A DNA stretch of 6,479 bases, taken from the NCBI GenBank assembly GCA_905207515.1, contig CAJLLK010000047.1, forward strand, positions 1 through 6,479, in the 5' to 3' direction. This document shows positions 1 to 5,455 of the stretch, piece after piece; positions within the stretch are counted from its first letter, which is position 1, and each line of letters opens with the position of its first letter. The DNA is from an uncultured Christensenella sp. GTDB taxonomy: Bacteria; Bacillota; Clostridia; Christensenellales; UBA1242. Under the pieces are notes generated by a model. It was not told the DNA's origin and ran no database searches. It saw only the letters and a program-made list of their open reading frames with translations. A program made the position numbers and the translations under genes.

Positions 1-81
1 AGCGGCGGTTTGGATACCTCATTCACGGTCATGTATCTTGCCAAAGAAAAAGGATGCAAGATAAAAATTATAAAAATTTAA
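1..81 (+). pseudogene. Possible argininosuccinate synthase (argG) remnant, 5' end outside window
   Basis: Frame 1 is open from the first base and encodes 26 residues before TAA at 79-81. It begins SGGLDTSFTVMYLAKEKG, which carries the SGGLDTS phosphate-binding loop of ArgG, the ATP-dependent enzyme joining citrulline and aspartate in arginine synthesis. In ArgG this loop lies within about the first 20 residues of a roughly 400-residue protein. Here only about 19 residues follow it, and the last six (IKIIKI) no longer look like ArgG. No ArgG sequence continues in another frame, because a terminator begins at once. The simplest reading is a truncated or decayed gene. An unrelated protein that happens to end this way, or an assembly junction near base 60, cannot be excluded because the upstream part is not visible. 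Confidence 0.45.
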
Positions 82-110
82 ATCAGTTACACAACTGATT
101 TTTTCTTTTT
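80..110 (+). terminator. Rho-independent terminator
   Basis: A perfect 9-bp stem, AAATCAGTT (80-88) with AACTGATTT (93-101), closes a four-base ACAC loop. A T-rich run (99-110, interrupted by one C) follows. The left arm overlaps the stop codon of the upstream frame at 79-81. It should end transcription entering from the left and insulate the downstream operon. Confidence 0.85.
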
Positions 111-123
111 GCGATTGTATAAA

Positions 124-152
124 TTGACAAAAACAAAGATTGTTGTTATAAT
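124..152 (+). promoter_or_regulatory. Perfect-consensus housekeeping sigma promoter for the dnaB operon
   Basis: The -35 box TTGACA (124-129) and the -10 box TATAAT (147-152) both match consensus at all six positions, with an optimal 17-bp spacer. Transcription should start about 6-8 bases after the -10 box, near 158-160, on or beside the ATG at 159. The promoter lies just after the terminator at 80-110 and is the only clear promoter ahead of the five genes from 159 to 5343. A short inverted repeat, AACAA-AGA-TTGTT (132-144), lies inside the spacer. It could be an operator but is too short to call. Confidence 0.85.
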
Positions 153-158
153 TCAAAT

Positions 159-410
159 ATGAAAAGCACTGAAAAGCAAGAACTTAAAAAGAAAATTAAA
201 AGAATAGGGCTTTTTCTCCTTATTGTTTTTCTTCCTGTTTTGGTTTTGAGTGTTGTGCTTGCTGGCATTCACGTTGAACCTTGGCTTAACGTTTTGGTGC
301 TTGTGGTTGTGTTGTTTTTGCTCTTCTTTTTGTATGCTTACATCTGCGAAAAGCTCGACAAAAAGAAGCAAGAACGCTTGAGCAAGAAAAAAGACCCGTT
401 TTCTGATTAA
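159..410 (+). CDS. Small two-helix membrane protein, function unknown
   Basis: This encodes 83 residues that I do not recognise as a named family. A lysine-rich start (residues 2-15) precedes a hydrophobic helix at about 16-37. A short HVEP-containing turn leads to a second helix at about 42-62. The tail (64-83) is highly charged, with KKK clusters. By the positive-inside rule both ends should be cytoplasmic, forming a helical hairpin in the inner membrane. The ATG is the only methionine in the frame and has no Shine-Dalgarno site. It sits 6 bases past the -10 box, which fits leaderless translation. The gene ends 13 bases before dnaB and is first in the operon. The reverse-strand frame over the same bases is lysine- and asparagine-rich and looks like a shadow. 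Confidence 0.7.
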   Translation: MKSTEKQELKKKIKRIGLFLLIVFLPVLVLSVVLAGIHVEPWLNVLVLVVVLFLLFFLYAYICEKLDKKKQERLSKKKDPFSD

Positions 411-412
411 AT

Positions 413-417
413 AGGAG
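413..417 (+). promoter_or_regulatory. Ribosome binding site that sets the dnaB start
   Basis: AGGAG ends 6 bases before ATG 424, an ideal distance. The in-frame TTG at 418 directly abuts the site with no spacer, so ATG 424 is the better start and the protein begins MADYKILPNS. Confidence 0.8.
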
Positions 418-423
418 TTGGAT

Positions 424-1782
424 ATGGCAGATTACAAAATTTTACCGAACAGCATGGAAGCCGAACAAGCATTGCTTGGCTGTGTTTTGTTGGACAGTGA
501 CGCTCAACTTGAAATATTAAACAAAATTCAAAAAGAAGATTTTTACACAGAGTCACATAAGAAAATTTATGACAGCATGCTGAATGTCTATATGAAAAAC
601 ATTCCTGTTGACTTTGTCACTTTGACCACCCAACTTGAAGTTGACAAAAACATGGAACTTGTCGGCGGCGTTGATTACATTTCTTATCTTACAAATGTTG
701 TGCCGTCTGCGGCAAATTTTGGATATTACATGCAGATTGTCAAGGCAAATTCAATCAGACGACATTTGATTTTGGAAGCTCAAAACATCATCAACAACAC
801 TTTTGAAACAGAAGACTCTGACATGGCAATGCAAGTTGCTGAAAAGAAAATTTTTGAACTTTCTCAAAAAGAAAGTGCGTCAGAGCTTGAACTTGTTGGC
901 AAACCAGGCGGCGTTTTGACCAATGTTTTGAAACAGATTTCAGAACTTGCTGAAAACAAAGGAAAAATGCGTGGCATTCCAACGGGCTACAAAGATTTTG
1001 ACGCCATAACAAATGGCTTGCAAAAAAGTGACCTTATTCTTTTGGCTGCTCGTCCTGGTGTCGGAAAAACATCTTTCGCCATGAATATTGCCGTGAACGC
1101 CGCTGTCAATGATGGCAAAAAAGTGGCGATTTTTGACCTTGAAATGTCAAAAGAACAGTTGATGCAAAGAGCGTTGTCGTCGCTCGCGAAAGTGAATTTG
1201 GGGCATGTGCTGAAAGGCGACATGGATTCTGAAGAATGGAAGCGAATTTGGACGGCTGAAAAAAAATTGGCACAAAGTTCAATCTATGTCGATGATTCTT
1301 CAATGGTCACGCCGTTTGAAATCATTTCAAAATGCCGAAAACTTAAAATGACAGACGGTCTTGACTTGATTGTGATTGACTATTTGCAGCTTATGACCAT
1401 GGGAAAGAACACGCGCGATTCTCGAAACCAAGAAGTCAGCGACATCACAAGAACTTTGAAAATTGCCGCGAAAGAATTGAACGTTCCAATCATCTTGCTT
1501 TCTCAGCTTTCTCGTGCGGTAGAAATTCGTGAAGAGCACAGACCTGTGCTTTCAGACCTGAGAGATTCGGGCTCAATCGAACAAGATGCCGACATCGTTC
1601 TGTTTTTGTATAATCCAGAAAAATATAACGATGTTGTCACAGAAGACGAACCTGGCACGGTTTATCTGTTGATTTCAAAGCACAGAAGCGGAAGTACAGG
1701 CGAAGTTAAACTCAAATGGGTGGGAGAATATACCACTTATCTCAATCACGACGAGAAAGTTCAAGTGGAAGAACAACAGTAA
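424..1782 (+). CDS. dnaB: Replicative DNA helicase DnaB
   Basis: DnaB is the hexameric ATP-driven helicase that unwinds DNA at the replication fork and recruits primase. The 452 residues match the usual length of about 450. The N-terminal helical domain spans roughly residues 5-105 (PNSMEAEQALLGCVL near the start). A linker leads to GIPTGY (184-189), which opens the RecA-like motor. Visible motor motifs are Walker A ARPGVGKTS (209-217, lysine 215), catalytic glutamate in DLEMS (E240), Walker B VIDYLQLM (aspartate 319), SQLSR (360-364), SDLRDSGSIEQDAD (377-390) and KHRSGSTG with the likely arginine finger R421. No intein or frameshift interrupts it. It follows the small membrane protein by 13 bases and precedes the anchored protein by 10. 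The more common Bacillota neighbour rplI is not seen immediately upstream. Confidence 0.97.
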   Translation: MADYKILPNSMEAEQALLGCVLLDSDAQLEILNKIQKEDFYTESHKKIYDSMLNVYMKNIPVDFVTLTTQLEVDKNMELVGGVDYISYLTNVVPSAANFGYYMQIVKANSIRRHLILEAQNIINNTFETEDSDMAMQVAEKKIFELSQKESASELELVGKPGGVLTNVLKQISELAENKGKMRGIPTGYKDFDAITNGLQKSDLILLAARPGVGKTSFAMNIAVNAAVNDGKKVAIFDLEMSKEQLMQRALSSLAKVNLGHVLKGDMDSEEWKRIWTAEKKLAQSSIYVDDSSMVTPFEIISKCRKLKMTDGLDLIVIDYLQLMTMGKNTRDSRNQEVSDITRTLKIAAKELNVPIILLSQLSRAVEIREEHRPVLSDLRDSGSIEQDADIVLFLYNPEKYNDVVTEDEPGTVYLLISKHRSGSTGEVKLKWVGEYTTYLNHDEKVQVEEQQ

Positions 1783-1792
1783 AGGAGATACT

Positions 1793-2614
1793 ATGAAGAA
1801 AAAGTGGGCAATAGCAATCATTTTTCTGATAATTATTGCAGTGGTGTTGACAGTTGTGTTTATCTTTTTGTTTAGAGAAAAAGACACAAGAGCGCTGGCA
1901 CTGAGATTGAATGAAACCACACAAGAAGGTTATTTGGCTGATGACAAAGAAGAATATCAGACGATTTCGCTTTATTTTGACAGTGTAATTGATGCTTTGG
2001 CAAACGAAAATCGTGACGCTGAAAAAAGTGAAGCGCAAAATTATGACAAAGCGTATGAAGCATTTTTGGTTGCCGGAGACTTCTTCAACAGACAGATGAT
2101 TTTCACGGATTACACAAATGTTTACAAAGACAATCGAAACGCCATTGAAAGAGCGTTCAACAGAGCACAGAGCGCGGCTGATGAACTTGTGGTTTATATA
2201 AATGAAAATCGCGAATTGACGGGAGATAACTATTATTGGCAGGCAAACACTTGGGCAAATTGTCGAGAAAACATTAAAACCATTTTCGACAACACAACAG
2301 ATGCGTTTGAGCGTTTGATTTTGGTTTACAATGCGTCAGTTTCGTCGATTTTTATGAACAACAGCTTTTCAACGCTTGTTTTTGAAGGTTTCAACACTTT
2401 GACGGCTGACCTTGAAACAAATTTGACAGAAAATGAAACTTCAGGGCAGACACTTTTGACTTTTGTGAATGCTTATTTTTCAGATGACGAATTGATTTTG
2501 GATTATCAATACAATCAAAACTTGAAAGACAGAGTTTTTGACATTTCGCAAAATGGAGAAGCAAGTTCGTTTTATTCGGCGTTTTTGCAAGGTCAAATTT
2601 TGGAGGGCATTTAG
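1793..2614 (+). CDS. Membrane-anchored extracytoplasmic helical protein, unknown function
   Basis: These 273 residues match no family I know. The start is KKK followed by one long hydrophobic helix (residues 5-27, very rich in I, V, L and F). No lipobox cysteine and no clear signal-peptidase site are present, so it is probably an uncleaved anchor with the remaining 245 or so residues outside the membrane. That part is acidic, rich in D, E, N, Y and F, and reads as mainly alpha-helical. It has a single cysteine in the stretch WANCRENIK. AGGAG (1783-1787) lies 5 bases before ATG 1793 and directly follows the dnaB stop. The TAG stop abuts the next ATG with no gap, which implies translational coupling to the lipoprotein. 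The pair probably acts together at the cell envelope; the role is unknown. Confidence 0.8.
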   Translation: MKKKWAIAIIFLIIIAVVLTVVFIFLFREKDTRALALRLNETTQEGYLADDKEEYQTISLYFDSVIDALANENRDAEKSEAQNYDKAYEAFLVAGDFFNRQMIFTDYTNVYKDNRNAIERAFNRAQSAADELVVYINENRELTGDNYYWQANTWANCRENIKTIFDNTTDAFERLILVYNASVSSIFMNNSFSTLVFEGFNTLTADLETNLTENETSGQTLLTFVNAYFSDDELILDYQYNQNLKDRVFDISQNGEASSFYSAFLQGQILEGI

Positions 2615-3709
2615 ATGAAAGTTAAAGCTAAAAGTGCAATTTTGAGCGTTGTTTTGTGTTTGTTTGGCATGTTTTCACTTTTTTCACTGTCTGGATGCGG
2701 AAATGTTTCTTTGCAAACACTGAGCGAAAACTTTGAAGAATTGGACCAAATTTACTCCGATAATGCCGACGTTTTTCAAGCGGGTTTTTGTGGTGATTTT
2801 TACACCGAATATCTTATAAATTATGGTGACAAAGTCGATGAGCTTGTCTTTGATGACACACCTGGTTATGCCGAACTTCGTGATAGATACAACATCATGC
2901 TTGCTGTTTCAAACGATTATATTGACGGAAACAGGCAATACATTTTAAGTTGGTCAGAAGACAGTTTGACAAGCGATGCGCGTGCAGCCATAAACACATT
3001 AAACGCCAGTTTGGTAGATTACAAAGATTATATTTCCACTTTCTTGCGAGAAAGAAACAATTTGATAGACTATTTTGACAAATTTCAAGATTCGATGAAC
3101 GAAGAATCTCACATGTCAAGATTGAGAAATTTTAAGCGCTATTATGCAAATTTGGTGCAAAAAAACATTCAACTTTCTTTGGACATGGCTGAAGCTGTCA
3201 AAACAACTGAAATTTTTGACCTTTTGAGAGAGACAGAACCGACCGAAGTTTCCACTAGAGTGATAAAAGATTATATGGTGGCAAAAATTTTGCCAGTTTT
3301 CAGCGAGTTTATGTTGACTGAAGTTGAAAACAAGTTGAATTGGTCGGCATTTTCTGGCGGGGCGAAAGAACAAATTGACACGTTATTGTCTTCTCTTGAA
3401 CAAAAATTTGATTTTTACAAAGCGCAGTTGATAAGCATTGACAATCAAATCAAAGTTTTTGAAAGCAAAGAAGCTATGCAAAATTTTTATGACCTGACCG
3501 AAAGTTTTTTCGTTGAAATGGATGACTATTTGCAGGCATTGAAAGATTTGGATATCTACACACTTATAACAAGTTACAACAACAGTTTTGAAGAATATTT
3601 GGCTGAAAATTCGTTGGCAAATGTTTATTTCGAAAAAATGGAACAATTTATCAACATTTCACTTGAAAACTTTTTGACCAATGCAGCAAATCAAATTTAT
3701 GTGGGGTAA
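2615..3709 (+). CDS. Predicted lipoprotein, helical, unknown function
   Basis: The 364-residue product has a classic lipoprotein signal: basic start (K2, K4, K6), hydrophobic core (about 8-25) and lipobox LSGC (25-28). Cys28 should therefore be lipidated and become the mature N-terminus. The remaining 337 residues are acidic, rich in aromatic residues and apparently almost all helical, with leucine/phenylalanine heptad-like spacing (for example around 245-290). No enzymatic motif or substrate-binding fold is recognisable. The Shine-Dalgarno GGAGG (2602-2606) lies inside the end of the preceding gene, and the two genes touch without a spacer. The gltX start is 2 bases past the stop. The context suggests an envelope partner of the anchored protein upstream. 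A few features (YI-D/N-x-NR, an aromatic/acidic helical body) hint at distant kinship with that neighbour, but this is weak. Confidence 0.85.
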   Translation: MKVKAKSAILSVVLCLFGMFSLFSLSGCGNVSLQTLSENFEELDQIYSDNADVFQAGFCGDFYTEYLINYGDKVDELVFDDTPGYAELRDRYNIMLAVSNDYIDGNRQYILSWSEDSLTSDARAAINTLNASLVDYKDYISTFLRERNNLIDYFDKFQDSMNEESHMSRLRNFKRYYANLVQKNIQLSLDMAEAVKTTEIFDLLRETEPTEVSTRVIKDYMVAKILPVFSEFMLTEVENKLNWSAFSGGAKEQIDTLLSSLEQKFDFYKAQLISIDNQIKVFESKEAMQNFYDLTESFFVEMDDYLQALKDLDIYTLITSYNNSFEEYLAENSLANVYFEKMEQFINISLENFLTNAANQIYVG

Positions 3710-3711
3710 AT

Positions 3712-5343
3712 ATGAATTATAAAAAATTGGCGGACATGTTGTTCGCAGACAACAAACTTACTGTTGAAGAAATTGAGAAAAAATATCCAAAACGAGGTCT
3801 TCCAAAGGGCGCGTATGTCACTCGTTTTGCACCGAGTCCGACGGGATATATGCACTTGGGCGGATTTTTTCAAGCACTGATTGACTTCAACATTGCAAAA
3901 CGCAGTGGTGGCGTGTTTTATCTGAGAATTGAAGATACCGACAGCAAAAGAGAAGTTGCAGGTGCCAGTGCGGTCATCATGAACATCTTGACAGCTTATG
4001 GGCTCACACCAGACGAATTTCAGCTGAAAGGCGGCGTCACTGTGGGAGATTATGGTCCATATTATCAAAGTGAGCGTCAAGAAATTTACAAAGCTTATGC
4101 CAAAAAACTTGTCAGCGAAGGAAAGGCTTTTCCGTGTTTTTGCCGAAAAACGGAAGGCTTGAAAGATGTTCAAGAAAAACGCGAGAAGAAGTTTGCGGTT
4201 GGAATAAATGAAGACAAAGACCCTTGCAGAAACTTGACGATTGAACAGATTGAAGAATTTTTGAAAGCGGGCAAAAAGTTTGCCATAAGATTGAAGTCAA
4301 ACGGCAATGGCACACACAAAATCAAACTTCACGATGGTTCAAAAGGCGATTTGGGAATCATTGAAAACAGTTCTGATGCCATTTTGCTTAAAAATGACAT
4401 GATGCCGACTTATCACTTTGCACACGCAATTGATGACACTTTGATGGGCACAACAGTTGTTGTTCGCGGAGAAGAATGGTTGCCGTCTTATCCTTTGCAC
4501 GTTGAAATTTTCAATGCGCTTGGCTTCAAAATGCCGAAATATATTCACACGCCTTTGATTTATAAGTTCAACGAAAAAGGAAACAAAATCAAAATTTCAA
4601 AGCGTAAGCATCCTGAAGCGGATATGCGTTATTTTGACAGAGAAGGCTATGACAAAGAAGCGGTTGTGGAATATCTGATGAATTTGATAAATTCAAATTT
4701 TGAGAGTTGGAGAGCCAATCATAAAACCGCGGACCTGATGGAATTTCCTTTTGACGGTTTCAAAATCACTGCAAACACACCAATCTTTGATTTTGTCAAA
4801 CTGAATGATGTTTCAAAAGAAATCATCTCGCACTACACAGCACAAAAGTGTTATGAAGAACTTTTGCTTTGGGCGAAGGAATATTCTCTTGAAAATGTCG
4901 ATTATTTGATTAAAGATAGAGAATATGTGACAAAAGTTTTAAACATCGACAGAGAAAAACCAAATCCAAGAAAAGACATCTACAAGTGGTCTATGTTTTT
5001 TGATTTGTTTGACTATATGTTCAGTGTTCCTGCAAAATTTGATTTTGAAAATGTGAACAAGAAAGATTTTGAAAAGGTTTTGAGAGAATATAAAAAATAT
5101 ATCAATTTAAGTTCAAAAGAAACTTGGTTTGCAAACATCAAGAAAATGGCGGAAGAACTGGGCTATGCGACAAACAACAAGGCTTACAAAGAAAATCCAG
5201 AAAAATATAAGGGCAATGTTGCCACGGTTTGTGAATATATCAGAATTGCCATCACTGGCAGAAAAGACAGCCCAGATCTTTTTGAAATCATGAGCCTTTT
5301 GGGCGAAAAACAAGTGCTTGAAAGAATGGCTCAATTTGCGTAA
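3712..5343 (+). CDS. gltX: Glutamyl-tRNA synthetase (class I)
   Basis: The enzyme charges tRNA with glutamate using ATP in the cytoplasm. Seen directly: RFAPSPTGYMHLGG (38-51) with the HIGH-type signature as HLGG (48-51), LRIEDTDSKR shortly after, RGEEWLPSYPLH before the second half of the active site, and the KMSKR-type loop KISKR (294-298). C142, C144 and C172 could contribute to a metal site as in zinc-binding GluRS. The end (TGRKDSPDLFEIMSLLGEKQVLERM) is typical of the anticodon-binding domain. At 543 residues it is longer than the usual 470-500, partly because about 35 residues precede the ATP-site motif. I associate this form with Clostridia-like Bacillota from memory. The Shine-Dalgarno is weak (GGGG at 3703-3706) and the upstream stop is 2 bases away, so translation is probably coupled. 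Whether it also charges tRNA-Gln cannot be seen here. Confidence 0.95.
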   Translation: MNYKKLADMLFADNKLTVEEIEKKYPKRGLPKGAYVTRFAPSPTGYMHLGGFFQALIDFNIAKRSGGVFYLRIEDTDSKREVAGASAVIMNILTAYGLTPDEFQLKGGVTVGDYGPYYQSERQEIYKAYAKKLVSEGKAFPCFCRKTEGLKDVQEKREKKFAVGINEDKDPCRNLTIEQIEEFLKAGKKFAIRLKSNGNGTHKIKLHDGSKGDLGIIENSSDAILLKNDMMPTYHFAHAIDDTLMGTTVVVRGEEWLPSYPLHVEIFNALGFKMPKYIHTPLIYKFNEKGNKIKISKRKHPEADMRYFDREGYDKEAVVEYLMNLINSNFESWRANHKTADLMEFPFDGFKITANTPIFDFVKLNDVSKEIISHYTAQKCYEELLLWAKEYSLENVDYLIKDREYVTKVLNIDREKPNPRKDIYKWSMFFDLFDYMFSVPAKFDFENVNKKDFEKVLREYKKYINLSSKETWFANIKKMAEELGYATNNKAYKENPEKYKGNVATVCEYIRIAITGRKDSPDLFEIMSLLGEKQVLERMAQFA

Positions 5344-5349
5344 AATTAA

Positions 5350-5399
5350 CCAAAAATTCAAAAAAATACACAAAAAATCAATTTTTTATTAATTTTTGG
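5350..5399 (+). repeat. AT-rich inverted repeat after gltX, possible weak terminator
   Basis: A perfect 9-bp inverted repeat, CCAAAAATT (5350-5358) with AATTTTTGG (5391-5399), encloses 32 bases. Nested inside is AAAAAAT (5372-5378) with ATTTTTT (5381-5387). The structure begins 6 bases after the gltX stop and might stall or end transcription. Its stems are almost pure A:T and it lacks a clean terminal T-run, so it is a poor canonical terminator compared with the one at 80-110. trpS could be reached by read-through. Confidence 0.35.
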
Positions 5400-5450
5400 A
5401 CAAATTTTTGTTAATATTTCAAATATTTTAATTTATTTTAAATAGCGGAG
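5391..5450 (+). promoter_or_regulatory. Extremely AT-rich trpS leader with repeats; promoter likely but not resolvable
   Basis: The 112-base gltX-trpS gap has only 16 G or C bases. AATTTTTG occurs twice, 12 bases apart (5391-5398 and 5403-5410). A near-perfect palindrome, AATATTT-C-AAATATT, lies at 5413-5427. Candidate -35 boxes (TTGGAC at 5396, TTGTTA at 5408) have no convincing -10 partner at 16-18 bp, although many A/T hexamers could serve. The trpS ribosome site GGAG (5447-5450) ends 5 bases before the ATG. No T-box antiterminator features, such as the conserved T-box sequence or a specifier stem, are visible, and the gap is too short for one. Confidence 0.4.
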
Positions 5451-5455
5451 AAAAA

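Noticed and set aside
153..371. 72-codon reverse-strand frame opposite the small membrane protein
   Set aside because: It has no promoter or ribosome site in its orientation, and its K/N/Q-rich content mirrors the hydrophobic codons of the forward gene. The forward frame has a perfect promoter.
418..423. TTG start two codons before the dnaB ATG
   Set aside because: The TTG directly abuts the AGGAG site, leaving no spacer, while ATG 424 has a 6-base spacer and gives the usual DnaB N-terminus.
1793..3709. Phage, toxin-antitoxin or defence island between dnaB and gltX
   Set aside because: No nuclease, integrase, toxin or sensor motif is visible. Both proteins are exported or anchored, and base composition matches the neighbours, so nothing supports a mobile origin.
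3697..4173. 158-codon reverse-strand frame over the end of the lipoprotein gene and the start of gltX
   Set aside because: It lies antisense to a firmly identified gltX. Its composition (F, S, H, I, Q and many isolated C residues) is what the complement of AT-rich coding DNA gives, and no family motif is seen.
5344..5455. T-box riboswitch ahead of trpS
   Set aside because: The gap is 112 bases and only about 14% G+C. It lacks the conserved T-box sequence, a specifier stem and a strong terminator/antiterminator pair.
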